From: Chrysogorgia sp. JL179-B06
Taxonomy: Eukaryota > Cnidaria > Anthozoa > Scleralcyonacea > Chrysogorgiidae
Direction: 5' to 3'
Length of the DNA: 64,000 bases
NCBI GenBank assembly: GCA_035772405.1
Contig: JAYKKM010000474.1
Coordinates: forward strand, 811,501 to 875,500
A program made the position numbers and the translations under genes. The stretch's first letter is position 1, and each line of letters begins with the position of its first letter. Under the pieces are notes generated by a model. The model was given only the letters and a program-made list of their open reading frames with translations. It made no database searches and had not been told where the DNA came from. Below, piece by piece: positions 1 through 11,902 of the stretch.

Positions 1-19
1 AACGCACAGTTAAATACCC

Positions 20-262
20 AGGTGTGCGTCACGCACAGTTGAATGGCGTAGGTATGTGCGTGACGCACACCTGACGTCCGTATGTGCATGATGCACACCT
101 GGCGTCGTATGTGCGTGACACACCTGTCGTTCGTATGTGCGTGACGTACGTCTGGCGTTCGTATATACGTGACGCACGCCTGACGTTCGTATGTGACGCA
201 CAGCTGGCGCTCGTTTGTGCGTGACGCACAAACCTGGCGTTCGTGTATGCGTGTCGCACACC
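20..262. repeat. Degenerate minisatellite, about 28-30 bp unit
   Basis: About eight imperfect copies of a unit containing CTGGCGTTCGTATGTGCGTG followed by ACGCACA-type sequence are arranged head to tail. The GTGCGTGACGCAC core is itself palindromic, so both strands give open but repetitive translations. I treat those translations as non-genic. Confidence 0.8.
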
Positions 263-859
263 TGGACTCTGCTTCGACCAAATTCCAACTAAAACTCTTA
301 GAAGGATACTATATCCATCTTAACTAACCAGCGCTAAACAAACAACAAGATCATATCATTTTAAAATTATCCTTTTAACCTATATTAACTTCTATTTTAC
401 TTTTTATTTAGTACTTACCATTCGAAATTCAGCTAATGTTTTACTTAATTAACTCGCATGCCATATATGACGCAATCACGATGATGTCAGCATCCCATCG
501 CATTTACAAACTGTCACAATATGTAATTGCCTGAACAAGGAAGTTAGTAACGTCCGAAACATGTCGCAAATAAAAGCTAAATTCCAAAGCGTTGTGTTGT
601 TTTTAAAGATTAAAAACGGATTTAACGAATTGACTGATGACTGAATTAACGAATTTAATAAGGTATTAGTTCTAACGATGACGCAACTACAAAATGTCTC
701 TGCTTAAGACACTGTGCTTTCTCCATTACGTGATTTGGCGACAGCTTTCGATTCATCTAGTTCCTTACAGGGTTGCGAGTGTCATTTAAGTGTCGATCTT
801 GATAAATTTGAAGGCTTGTTGGTTCCAAATATATAATGCGTAATTACAATATTCCCCAG
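263..859. other. No gene seen
   Basis: AT-rich unique-looking sequence. No long open frame, no recognisable RNA gene and no repeat that recurs elsewhere in the window. Confidence 0.5.
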
Positions 860-1800
860 TTAAACCATTGTCGTTTCTACATTAGCTGATACATTTGAGT
901 CATCCAAGTGACTCATAAGACGGACACGAGTTTCACGCTTTAATATCTCTGGACGGCCATCGAGTTCGTCGTACTTCGGGTCGCCATTAAGTTCATCAAC
1001 CGCTCCAAAACGATTCCTAGAAGAACCATGTCGCTTTATCTTTACTTTATCGTACGGTAATCGCTGCAGCTCCATACCGCGAAATAGCGCATCGTACACA
1101 TGCCTCCCCAATTCATCCACCTGTCCCCACGTGTTCCTCAACCAGTTCAAACTCATGGCAGTAAAAAGTTGTAGTTTGGCGTAATGTGGTCTATTCAACG
1201 ATGATGTGTTGATATAACGTTGCTGGTAAGATATTATACCTCTACAAGCACCCGGTAATGGCTCCAAATTCTCAGTTAGATTTCCATATGTTTGAGGGTG
1301 TTCTCTGGTATTCTCAGTAGGCGTCCTGGAATTTATGTTATAGGAGAAACGATAGGTGGCATACGGTTTGTATTCTAAGAAAAAAGTTATTGATTGAATA
1401 CATATAAAGAGGAACGAACTGAATAAAAGAATGGAACATATAGAAATGACATGGGACAGATGAAATAAAAAAATTGACCGAAGAAATATTCTGTGCAGGA
1501 AATTAAAATAATTTATTTGCGCGCTCACGTCGTCTCATCCTTCGATATCCCAATATTCCAAAACATATTAACATCATCAGAACGAGAGGCGAAACACTGG
1601 AACCAATCACTGCTTTCAACGACTTCACTCCTAAAAAGTAATATTTTTAAAAAGATAATTTTAAAATTATATCTAGTGATCATTGATGGGCAGGATTCAA
1701 TAGGAGGATCAGTAGTGTTAGTATTTACGTATAGGCTGGTTTTCCTCATTAGATTCCTTTGTATATAAATTTGCTTCATTATGGTTGTGGTTACTAACAT
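860..1800 (-). CDS. Doubtful host exon(s), unrecognised
   Basis: An open frame at 860-1528 (222 codons) has an N-terminal hydrophobic stretch (about residues 20-50) followed by a charged, low-repeat C-terminal half that includes GMELQRLPYDKVKIKRHGSS. A second frame at 1525-1800 ends just upstream on the same strand and holds NTTDPPIESCPS. The composition of the C-terminal half is protein-like, and the hydrophobic part could be an intron read through or a membrane segment. I do not recognise a family, and splice boundaries cannot be fixed by eye. It could also be a chance frame. Confidence 0.25.
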
Positions 1801-2162
1801 GCTTTCGCTATATTTAATTATGGTTGTTCACGGTCCCTTTTTGTACTGAAAATTTAATGATATCAAAACGATATTTGAGAGTTACATTTACAGATCATAG
1901 AAAGGAGAGGAGACGGGGGGCATCTTGGACCCATTTGGAGACTCAAATAAGTATGGAAAATCGCGCATGGAGCCGAGTTAAACATAGGTTTCATTTCACG
2001 CGTGGTTTTCAAAGTTTCACTAGATAACATGGTGGGAAAACGATCCAGTGCGTTCTGCTCTTCCATGTGTTCACGATTTCACTCGAGTGCTCTAATTCGT
2101 TAATTGCTGTATTACGCGCTTCAATAATACGAGAAGCCATGATTTTTATATTTTGTTTTATT

Positions 2163-2196
2163 GGCAAACGTTTGTATACAAATACAAACGTTTGCC
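2163..2196. repeat. Perfect 14-bp inverted repeat
   Basis: GGCAAACGTTTGTA is followed after 6 bp by its exact reverse complement. Could be a small foldback end or a regulatory palindrome; no context decides. Confidence 0.6.
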
Positions 2197-2302
2197 GTTT
2201 GTCGCTCCACCAATAAAACGGAATTAAGAATCAACACTTTACTCATTAGCCAATCACATTCAGTAATTTGGCCATCCATGTTACAAACAACGGAAGAAAA
2301 AA

Positions 2303-2515
2303 AGCCGGCCGAGGGCCGAACGGCTGAGGGCGAGGGTGCTAATATGACCGGCGTTTAGTCCCTTATCACGGGAAAATGCAAAACTAGGGAATCTGAATTT
2401 GCATCCAGTTTAATTTTATACAGTATATATTCAAGATCAACGGCCCATGCGCGGCAACAGAAAATGTGGCCCTGGTAACTAGATATGGTAAATATCTGCA
2501 TTTGAATTAATATTT
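2303..2515. repeat. Dispersed repeat, copy 1
   Basis: Shares with 3298-3536, in the same orientation, a GC-rich segment (GGGCGAGGGTG.TAATAT, CCGGCGTTTAGTCCCT, ATCACGG) and a downstream segment (GGCCCTGGTAACTAGATATG, ATATCTGCAT). The two copies are about 1 kb apart and clearly diverged. Family not recognised. Confidence 0.75.
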
Positions 2516-3297
2516 AAATTGAACCGTCACATGATTGCGAATGCAAAAATTGAAACGGTTATTCAAAGTGTTTTTTTTTGACAAATTTATTGCTATGGAT
2601 ACCAGACCATCAAAACAAGTCATATTCCGCACAAAATCAGCGGATACAGTAAGGTTTGTTATGAACAAACACTGATTTCATGCCGAAACTGTAGAATGTT
2701 GTAATGTTGACGGACAAGCAAGTTTTATTTTGAAATATTCATCTACGCCTATGGATACAGGATACTTTGCTAGGACACGAATACAGGTAAATAAATTAGT
2801 ATTCTCAAATAGGGCCTAATAATAATTCTAAGATAAGTAACTCTTTGATTGTCTTGAGTGACGAAGGGCTTTGGCTCGAAGCTTTGCATGTCTGAAACCT
2901 GCATTACACACTATTTTGGCAGTCCCCAACTATTAAAGAGATCTGTATTTCTACACTGCCTATAGTGCCTATACAATGTAAACCTTTTATAGTACTCTTC
3001 AATGAAACAACAACCATGTTATTGTTAGTTGTACAGTTAATGTATATACGGTCTTGTGATTGTTCAGAAATCTTTAGACAAATTTTGAAATACTTAACAG
3101 AGAGATTTATTATATATGCCATTAGAAATTCCTTGAAAATTCACAATTATGGTGCAAGTTTCCAGTTTATAATCATTGAGCAGAGCCTTCTTATTGTAGC
3201 TATCGTGCAAAAATTTGAAAGTGTGTAATATGTTTAGAATTTTCGAAAATATATTTTGGTATTTACTCAAGAGCTTCAAAAAAACCATAATCCCCTC

Positions 3298-3536
3298 GCC
3301 CTTAAAAAAACCATAATCTTCGGCCGAAGGCCGAAGGCCTGAGGGCGAGGGTGATAATATCGACCGGCGTTTAGTCCCTCATCACGGATTCCAGGCGTAA
3401 TGTAAAGTCACTTTCAGTTTCCTTGTATATATATCTATATATATTCAGGATCAACGTCGTCGATCATGCGCGGCATTGGAAAATTTGGCCCTGGTAACTA
3501 GATATGGTAAATACTAAATATCTGCATATGAATTAA
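3298..3536. repeat. Dispersed repeat, copy 2
   Basis: Second copy of the element at 2303-2515, with the same segment order. The 1-kb gap between the copies holds AT-rich sequence without a convincing gene. Confidence 0.75.
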
Positions 3537-4074
3537 AAGAAAAGTACGTGTTTGTCGGGTTATACGGTGAATGAAGATTTGTGTTCAAAAAGATCGTGAA
3601 AAGGCAGTGAAAATGCAATATATCGTCGTCGGAAGATGTCAAGTTCGTAAATCAAGTTTTATACTTTTATACGTGGCGTCAAACTAAAGGTAAACCCGTT
3701 TTCGTTTTTTTAAACCTGTTAATCAGTTACAAAGACCGTTTTGCAAACATGTTCGAGTATGTTATTCAGGCTTTTATTTGATGTATAGCATGATTTTCTA
3801 GAGTTAGTAGTTCAAAAGATATGGTCGTCTGAATATCTAAAATATTTACTCGGAGTTTGTCAAATCCAATCCAAGCGTCGTCGCTTTTTTCAAGCTGTGT
3901 CGTCGCTTTTTTCAAGCTGTTAGCTATCAGTTACAAAAATATTTTTGTAAGTATGTGAGAGGCTGTTAATCAAGCTTTCATTAGATATGTAGAATGAGTT
4001 CTTAGAGTTAGTACTTCAAAAGATATTGTGGTCGGAACATTTCACTTTTGGCATGTCGTCATGGCAACCGAAAT

Positions 4075-4175
4075 TTAAAATTATTATAACATCAACCCAA
4101 GTCAGTTTTAGGGTTAGGATTAGCGATTATTTGAATTTCGGTTTGTTCATATATCGAGAAAGCGCCAATCAGACA
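4075..4175 (+). repeat. Dispersed repeat matching 63.7-63.86 kb inverted
   Basis: CAGTTTTAGGGTTAGGATTA and TATCGAGAAAGCGCCAA occur here in the order found on the minus strand of 63,700-63,862. This is an interspersed element with copies at both ends of the window. Confidence 0.75.
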
Positions 4176-4344
4176 TCACAAAATCACTCTTTGAAGGGCT
4201 TTCGCTCGAAATTGAATAGTCCTTACACACGATATACCAATAAATTATGTGCTTTAATTTAAATTATCCATCACCATTGTTTCACTCGGTCACTTTGCAA
4301 CCTCATCCACAATGGAATAATTGCAATACTTGATAATTAGCCTA

Positions 4345-4915
4345 TATAGTGAGTACCAGTTCTGGTGGTAAGGATGTAAAAAAGTACGGATTATAGTTGT
4401 GTTTGTACTGCAAGTCTATAGGACTAACCAGGCCCCAACCTGGCTGAATGCCACCTTGGGCCTGGCTTACATTTTACTGACTTTAATAGTCTATAAACAT
4501 GCACCAATCAGTGTTTATACACTCATCTGATGGCATGCTGCTCTGGCCAATGGCTTAGTGTTTTTGTGTAAACACCTTTGTCCTGTATTAGGCCTAGACA
4601 ATGCCAGTCCTAGGCTTGCAATGTATATATTTACACAGCTTTTGTAGGATATATACTGTATATAGATACTGTATAATTGGGTAGGTTATAACACTCACTG
4701 TGTCAGGGGAACACATTAAGGATTAAACAACTGGTCATCATCTCACTGACAACAAGCAGCTGAAGGGAATTTCATCTTGAATTAATGATATATTGGTGAA
4801 ATAATTATATTAAGCAATGTTCTTTGTTGCATATTATGGACTAGCTTTTGTCATTTTATCTTTTTGAAATGTGTTACCAGTACTTGAAAACCATTGAAAT
4901 ACCGGTACATGCATG
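4345..4915. repeat. About 580-bp direct duplication, copy A
   Basis: Nearly collinear with 5013-5598. Shared landmarks include TGCAAGTCTATAGGAC, CCTGGCTTACATTTTA, TCACTGTGTCAGGGGAACA, GCAGCTGAA and TTGAAATACCGGTACATG. Small indels separate the copies. No coding potential seen. Confidence 0.85.
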
Positions 4916-5012
4916 CATAATTATATAATATAATAAGATTATATATTAATAAAAGCATCGAGCTTATCAATATATAGTCAGACAACACTCATTGCAAAAC
5001 TCAAAAATTAGC

Positions 5013-5598
5013 TGATATAGAGTATATACTGGTGTCTTGTAGTAAGGATGTACAAAATTACAGACTTTAGCTGTGTTTACATATATTGCAAGTCTATAGG
5101 ACCAAGCTGCCAGCCACGACCTGGGCCTGGCTTACATTTTATTGACTTTAATAGTGTAAACATACACCATACTGGCTATAACAATCAGCATTTACACTCA
5201 TCTGATATTATGGCATATGCCCTTCTGGCCAATGGCTTAGTGTGTGTGTTTAAATTCACCTTTGTTCTGGATAGTAGGCCTGGACAGTGCCAGTCCTAGG
5301 CTTTCAATGTATATTTTTACACAGCTTTTGAAGGATAAATACTGTATAATGTATAATTCATGGGTAGGTAATTAACACTCACTGTGTCAGGGGAACATGT
5401 TATAGGGATTAAACAAGTGGTATCATCTCACTGACAAGAAGCAGCTGAAAGGAATTTCATCCTGAATTAATATATATATTGGTGAAATAATTAGATTAAG
5501 CAATATCGTTCTTTGTTGTATAATATGGGCTTTTGTCATTTCATTTTTTGAAATTGTGTTACCGGTACTTGAATACCATTGAAATACCGGTACATGAA
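5013..5598. repeat. About 580-bp direct duplication, copy B
   Basis: Second copy of the unit at 4345-4915, same orientation, about 670 bp away. The short open frame it carries is not conserved in copy A and is rejected as a gene. Confidence 0.85.
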
Positions 5599-6099
5599 AC
5601 TGTTACTGTAAACATGCATGTTGAAATTTATTATTAAAAGGATAACTGACATAATTAACTTAATTATGTAATATATAATTGATACAATTATTATTTAAAT
5701 TAATAATTATTAAAATTAATTATTAATTTCAATAATCAATAGTTACACAATTGGTTTCTAACCCTGCCTGCAAGACAATTTAGTGTTGGCAGACTTTCCC
5801 ACTTGGGTACTGTTCAGTACACTACCCACAAATTGCACCCAAAAAATAAGCAGTTTGAAAATCTGTTCAGTTTGGCAATATTAATTAAGCCTCAAACAGT
5901 AAGCGGGCGAGGGTTGTTGCGTACACGTATTTCTAGTAGTGACTTGATAACGTTGTCGTTCTTTTTTGCTTTGTTCAGAATAAAAGCTGTTGGTCTGCCG
6001 CGAGCATGCGTATGACGTATACATTTCCAATTCTTGGGAGAATTTCCATTTTAATCAACATATAAAATATTTGCTTCTCTTGTTGTTCAGTATATTTTA

Positions 6100-6293
6100 T
6101 AAAAGAAATAGAAAAACGAGTTGCGTTACTTTATCGAGTTATAATGGCACTTGGGATGTTGAAAGAACACTCGAGAAACTAGTAAAACACTCGGCTATCG
6201 CCTCGTGTTTTACACGCTTCTCTCGTGTTCTTTCAACATCCCACGTGCCATTATAACTCGATAAAGTAACGCAACTCGTTTTCTATTTCTTAA
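6100..6293. mobile_element. Foldback (MITE-like) element, about 190 bp
   Basis: Two arms of about 85 bp are reverse complements. The left arm contains ACGAGTTGCGTTACTTTATC and GGGATGTTGAAAGAACACTC, and the right arm mirrors them. The loop is only a few bases. No transposase; the whole unit would form one long hairpin. Confidence 0.85.
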
Positions 6294-6328
6294 ATATATA
6301 TATATATATATACACTATCCGTCATGCT

Positions 6329-6643
6329 TTTTCATGCACGTCCACCAACATAATTTATTGCATTTCTTGCGATAAATGCCCTAAAATCTACATCGGTGAA
6401 ACTGGGCGACGTCTTTCAGACAGGTTTGCTGAACATCTTCGTTCCGTGAGGATCAATGATGGTGACAAACCTGTAGCCCGCCATTTCAACAGCTCCAACC
6501 ATTTAGTTTCAGACATTAAAGTCTGTGCCATCCTTCCCATTTCCGGTGGCAACGATAACCGCAAGCGGCAAGAGAAGCGTCTCATTTTTAAACTTGGCAC
6601 CACACATCCTCTTGGTCTTAACGAACGTTTTTCTTTTATATAA
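6329..6643 (+). pseudogene. PLE 3' fragment: GIY-YIG endonuclease domain
   Basis: The frame carries a Cys-X2-Cys pair followed by PKIYIGETGRRLSDRFAEHL, the GIY-YIG core and helix, and a C-terminal basic segment ending LNERFSFI. This is the endonuclease end of a Penelope-like element; the reverse transcriptase is missing, so it is a 5'-truncated copy. It is followed by about 330 bp of 3' sequence and a hammerhead-like motif at 6965-7012, the same order as in the other PLE copies of the window. Confidence 0.8.
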
Positions 6644-6964
6644 TTTCGTAAAAGCTTTTTGTCATTTTATTTTGCTTGGAACTTTTTATTATTAGCTTAT
6701 GAACTTTTTATTATTAGCTTATGCTCATTCCTTTTCAAATCTTTGTTTCTATTATTATCGCCTAATCCCCTTAAATATTGGACCTGTCATTTGTCCCACC
6801 CCCTCAGTCTGCTTATTGATCGACTTTAAAAATAGCAAATGATTTAACTTTTCCCATCTCATTAATTATTAGTTAGTTTATTTCCCGTGCATTTGATTGG
6901 CTACTTTCTACCTGTGACTCCCTTTTGGCATTATATAAGCCCTATTTATTTTATTTCATCTCGT

Positions 6965-7012
6965 CTTACTCTGATGAAGGGCTCCGCTCGAAACGTCAGT
7001 ATCTCGTCACTA
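6965..7012 (+). ncRNA. Hammerhead-ribozyme motif of a PLE
   Basis: CTGATGA at 6971-6977 is followed by a GGGC/GCTC stem with a 3-nt loop and GAAAC at 6990-6994. These are the conserved core boxes around stem II. The same segment recurs at 11,733-11,800 in both orientations. Eukaryotic PLEs are known to carry such motifs. Stems I and III are short and I cannot show that this copy is active. Confidence 0.65.
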
Positions 7013-7078
7013 AATTCTTGGCAGTTTACCACCTTTTCACTTTGCTATATATTCAAAACACTGTCTACGCAGCACTCT

Positions 7079-7252
7079 ATTATATCTATTATATCTATTA
7101 TATATAATATATATAATATATATTATATATATATATATATTATATATATATATATATTATATATATTATATACATATTATATATATTATATACATATTAT
7201 ATATATTATATACATATTATATATATTATATACATATTATATATATTATATA

Positions 7253-7311
<59 letters not shown>
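7079..7311. repeat. TA-rich microsatellite
   Basis: Runs of TATA interrupted by periodic TATATTATATAC units. Translations are pure Tyr-Ile repeats and are not genes. Confidence 0.95.
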
Positions 7312-7314
<3 letters not shown>

Positions 7315-7402
7315 AGGATTTATGGTGAAGGAAAATTTCGAGTGTTGGAATACATACATTTTAAGACCAAACCGGGACCAGTTGCGAAAAATGCAACTTA
7401 GC

Positions 7403-7478
7403 GGCCTTCCGGTAGGAATTGAACCCGCGACCCTGCGATTTGCTAGTGCAGTGCTCTGACCACTGAGCTACGGAAGCC
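7403..7478 (-). mobile_element. tRNA-derived SINE head, copy 1
   Basis: Read on the minus strand, a cloverleaf-like sequence shows an acceptor pairing GGCTTCC/GGAAGGCC, a box A (TAGCTCAGTGG) and a box B (GGTTCAATTCC). The anticodon loop CTAGCAA suggests Ala(AGC) ancestry, but a mismatched anticodon stem and the shared downstream body (GGTCTTAAAATGTATGTATTCC) mark it as a SINE rather than a functional tRNA. Confidence 0.8.
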
Positions 7479-7735
7479 GTTGCCGAGAGCCTAGTCACGA
7501 GTTCTGTATATATGGTGGTAATGCCGGGATAAGATTCTGTATATATGGTGGTAATGCCGGGATAAGCCGTTGCCGAGAGCCTAGTCACGAGTTCTGTATA
7601 TATGGTGGTAATGCCGGGATAATATTACCTATATATATATATATATATATATAGGTAATATTTGGCATTTCACTCAGTGTTGGAATACATACATTTTAAG
7701 ACCAAACCGGGACCAGTTGCGAAAAATGCAACTTC

Positions 7736-7804
7736 AGCCCTTCCGGCTGGAATTGAACCCGCGACCCTGCGATGCTAGTGCAGTGACCACTGAGCTACGG
7801 AAGC
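7736..7804 (-). mobile_element. tRNA-derived SINE head, copy 2 (shortened)
   Basis: Same tRNA-like segment with deletions in the anticodon region and a changed acceptor strand. Box B and most of box A remain. It is embedded in the same flanking unit as copy 1. Confidence 0.75.
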
Positions 7805-8252
7805 CGTTGCCGAGAGCCTATATAGTCACGAGTTCTGTATATATATGGTGGGTAATGCTGGGATAAGATTCTGGGTATAATATAGGTAATATTTGGCATT
7901 TCACTCGATCAAACTACATGTTGAAAGGATTTACGGTGAAGGAAAATTTCGAGTATATATATATATATATATATATATATACTAAAACTAATGTGATGTT
8001 GTTCACGGAACGTTGAAAGTGCTCAATACCATAAAGGTAGAGCGAATATATAGTGAAAGTGGTCTTACCTCAAAATTTCGCCTTGCGTGAAACTGACAGT
8101 TGCGGCTTTTATCATTTTGAGGTAAGACCACTTTCACTTTATATATATATATATTTATATAGAAAGGATTTATGGTGAAGGAAAATTTCGAGTGTTGGAA
8201 TACATACATTTTAAGACCAAACCAGGACCAGTTGCGAAAAATGCAACTTAGC

Positions 8253-8327
8253 GGCCTTCCGGTAGGAATTGAACCCGCGACTCTGCGATTGCTAGTGCAG
8301 TGCTCTGACCACTGAGCTGCGGAAGCC
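8253..8327 (-). mobile_element. tRNA-derived SINE head, copy 3
   Basis: 75-nt tRNA-like segment with intact box B and near-intact box A. Flanks (GGATTTATGGTGAAGGAAAA on one side, CACGAGTTCTGTATATATGG on the other) match copies 1 and 4. Confidence 0.8.
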
Positions 8328-8527
8328 GTTGCCGAGAGCCTAGTCACGAGTTCTGTATATATGGTGGTAATGCCGGGATAAGATTCTGGGTATATTATAG
8401 GTAATATTGGCATTTCACTCGATCAAACTACATGTTGAAAGGATTTATGGTGAAGGAAAATTTCGAGCGTTGGAATACATACATTTTAAGACCAAACCGG
8501 GACCAGTTGCGAAAAATGCAACTTAGC

Positions 8528-8602
8528 GGCCTTCCGGTAGGAATTGAACCCGCGACTCTGCGATTGCTAGTGCAGTGCTCTGACCACTGAGCCACGGAAG
8601 CT
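8528..8602 (-). mobile_element. tRNA-derived SINE head, copy 4
   Basis: As copy 3, about 275 bp downstream, with point changes in the D arm (GAGCCACGG instead of GAGCTACGG on the plus strand). The regular spacing of copies 3 and 4 suggests tandem amplification of the whole unit. Confidence 0.8.
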
Positions 8603-8771
8603 GTTGCCGAGAGCCTAGTCACGAGCCCTGTATATATGGTGGTAATGCCGGGATAAGATTCTGGGTATATTATAGGTAATATTGGCATTTCACTCGATCA
8701 AACTACATGTTGAAAGGATTTATGGTGAAGGAAAATTTCGAGTGTTGGAATACATTCATTTTAAGACCAAA

Positions 8772-8809
<38 letters not shown>

Positions 8810-8824
8810 TAATAATTTTTAATA

Positions 8825-9445
<621 letters not shown>

Positions 9446-9495
9446 GCGCTCTAAAACCTTTTGCCAACTGTGTGACTTTGTTACATATTCTTCTT

Positions 9496-9662
<167 letters not shown>

Positions 9663-10149
9663 TCGTGAAACATTAATTATTCATTAGGAAAATGAGCAAT
9701 CAAAACTCCTGCTTTATGACACGTGATAACCTTTGTATATATCCGATACTACAGTACATCTACTGTCTGAAAGCTGGGGGGCTTTGATATTCAGCAGGGA
9801 AATTACTGGGTAAACTAATATTCTGTATCATGTAATTCTGTATTAGATTCGCAAAGAATGCGAAGTCTTATGAGGTAGACCTGCCTTCGCACATAACTGA
9901 ACAGGCAAAATATTGTTAAGCGTGTTTAAGCCAACTGCACTCTTTTAGTATCCGAAACTTCCATCTCTATTTGCTAACTGCATAGCAACTTCTCAGACCT
10001 TCTCAATATACAAACGATACAAGAATTGTAAGCACAAATCGTGAATTTCATTTGGTTCATGGCATGTATGTTTTATATAGCGTGGTTGTTTCTTTAAATC
10101 TTTCAAACCGCCATGAAATGTCTTTGATGAGGTTTCGTCGAAAACAATA

Positions 10150-10452
10150 CACTATAGTATACGGACCCCTATAACAAAATATAAGGACCCCTGACCCCCG
10201 GGACTACATGTATGCGGGGATTTTCAACATTTTTACAGTGTTAAATATTGCTATTTTCCCCGCTACCGGTGGAATATTGGCTGTTAAAGTTACCGCCCCT
10301 ATGGTCCCGGTAATTTAAAATTTCCCAATGACTGAAGCAAATTGTGAAGGTTACGGTGTCAATTAATTGACTAATATTTAACACTGTAAAAATGTTAAAA
10401 TCCCCGCATAGTCACGGGGGTCAGGGGTCCGTAGTTTCAATTGACTATAGTG
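10150..10452. mobile_element. Foldback element, about 300 bp
   Basis: Terminal arms of about 80-100 bp are inverted copies. Landmarks are CACTATAG at both outer edges, GGACCCCTGACCCCCG, and GGGGATTTT.AACATTTTTACAG. The spacer is unique. It sits at the 3' edge of the Crypton-like pseudogene and seems to have truncated it. Confidence 0.8.
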
Positions 10453-11213
10453 CATAATCAGGTTGTCAACAAGTACGATGTTTGTTATCCGCAACAATCT
10501 GTGCTCATTTGCACGCAAGCCGAACAGTTTACCGTTATAAAAGTATAAAGTATGAATTAAAGACTCAGCTGAATGTCCACCAAGTAAATTCTGTCTCCAC
10601 AACTCCAACTCTTCTTGGTGCGTCACCTCTCCGGCTTGTTTGTTGCCTGCGCTATGCCTATCTTGTTGGCTTCCCTCATTTCGGCATCTAATGCCTTACG
10701 AAACGTCGAGAATCTGTGTGCAAAATACAAAGGGAGAATAATGACTAATAATTCGTATTATTAACTACACTTGCATTAATGTACTCATGCATATAAAAAT
10801 ACTCCTGCTCACTTCACTAACCATTTATCGCCCTTTGCTAAAAGATTGATGCTGTCATCTCCATTATAATATTTTGTATATGTCGATTGATACCGCAAAT
10901 AATCATGTGCAGCGTTCTCGGGAGATATACCTCTTACCATCACGATTCACGACCTCGCCAACAAACTTTGTCAGCCAAATGTTAAGCGATTCAGCTGACA
11001 TTTCGTGAACATTCACCGTTAAGTCTTGCAGATTTTCTAGCCTGTTGCATTCGAACCCAAATGACTAATTTTCTGCTATTTTATTCCGTCGATGCTTTTG
11101 CCATTCTTGGAATATCTTCACAGCCCATTTTGTATTGTACCGTGTGTTTCTTCTAGCCATGAACGCTCTTCTTCCACACTTTTAGGCTCTCGAAAACGGG
11201 CATCATCTGCCAT
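10453..11213 (-). pseudogene. Decayed Crypton/KIAA1958-like (DUF3504-type) gene
   Basis: The first ATG is at 11,213. Minus-strand segments match, in order, the signature of Crypton-derived domesticated genes: an N-terminal NTKWAVKIFQEWQKHRR segment; an LNIWLTKFVGEVVNRDG.RY segment; after an intron-like gap with a plausible acceptor near 10,715, an FSTFRKALDAEM segment; and an LWRQNLLGGHSA...LFGLR.NEHRLLR segment. The reading frame changes at least three times, so the gene is broken. The C-terminal catalytic part of a tyrosine recombinase is absent because the foldback at 10,150-10,452 begins there. Family assignment is from remembered motif patterns, not a search. Confidence 0.6.
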
Positions 11214-11529
11214 TTAGAAATCCTGTGTTCGACTGACGACAGCTTTCAATGTCCGAACAAGGCGAACAATGCACGAAATTTTGAATAAAGTTTCATAATC
11301 ATATAGCCACACAAACAATGCATTTTTTCCCTTGAGCATACTCTCAAGTACAATACTTAAAAGCTATTCGGCACAACAACTTAATAAACTACTCGAATAT
11401 TAATCACTAAACAGCGCCAAAGAAGTTTGCGATGCAACATACATATAAGATTATTCCAGCAACTTTGACAAAAACTTTAAAACTCTTTCAAAAAGATATA
11501 TGAAACCGCATAGCTAAATTAAACACTTT

Positions 11530-11605
11530 TCGCGTCCGTGTTGTATCGGATATACAAACTCTCGCCTTCTGCTCGAGTTTGTGTATCCGCGCTATAAAAC
11601 ACGGC
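11530..11605. repeat. Short palindrome
   Basis: GGATATACAAACTC on the left mirrors GAGTTTGTGTATCC on the right around a short loop, and GTGTTGTAT mirrors the right flank loosely. Probably a small foldback remnant. Confidence 0.5.
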
Positions 11606-11649
11606 CGCTCATGTTGTAAATAGTTCATATATATATATATATATATATA

Positions 11650-11848
11650 TAGTAGAGTGCTGCGTAGACAGTGTTTTGAATATATAGCAAAGTGAAAAGG
11701 TGGTAAACTGCCAAGAATTTAGTGACGAGATACTGACGTTTCGAGCGGAGCCCTTCATCAGAGTAAGTCTTACTCTGATGAAGGGCTCCGCTCGAAACGT
11801 CAGTATCTCGTCACTAAATTCTTGGCAGTTTACCACCTTTTCACTTTG

Positions 11849-11850
<2 letters not shown>
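11650..11850. mobile_element. PLE end, inverted pair with two hammerhead motifs
   Basis: The segment found at 6971-7060 occurs here twice, tail to tail: minus strand 11,660-11,763 and plus strand 11,768-11,850. Each copy keeps CTGATGA, the GGGCTCCGCTC hairpin and GAAAC. (TA)n tracts close both outer sides. Confidence 0.8.

Positions 11851-11897
<47 letters not shown>

Positions 11898-11902
<5 letters not shown>

Larger units (their letters stand above)
7312..8773. repeat. Array of SINE-containing units
   Basis: The region is built from repeated units: a GGATTTATGGTGAAGGAAAATT border, the SINE body, the tRNA head, and a GGTAATATTTGGCATTTCAC border. At 8060-8150 there is a small palindrome around GGTAAGACCACTTTCACTTT. 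The unit borders recur in the foldback at 18.29-18.47 kb. Open frames across the units are artefacts of repetition. Confidence 0.7.

Noticed and set aside
10..288. Overlapping repetitive frames on the minus strand
   Set aside because: Produced by the minisatellite at 20-262; two frames are equally open.
7403..7478. Functional tRNA gene
   Set aside because: Mismatched anticodon stem, multiple diverged copies with a shared body; fits a SINE.
7361..8688. Similar 75-136 codon minus-strand frames with QWSEHCTS-type sequence
   Set aside because: Translations of the tRNA-like SINE head in tandem copies.
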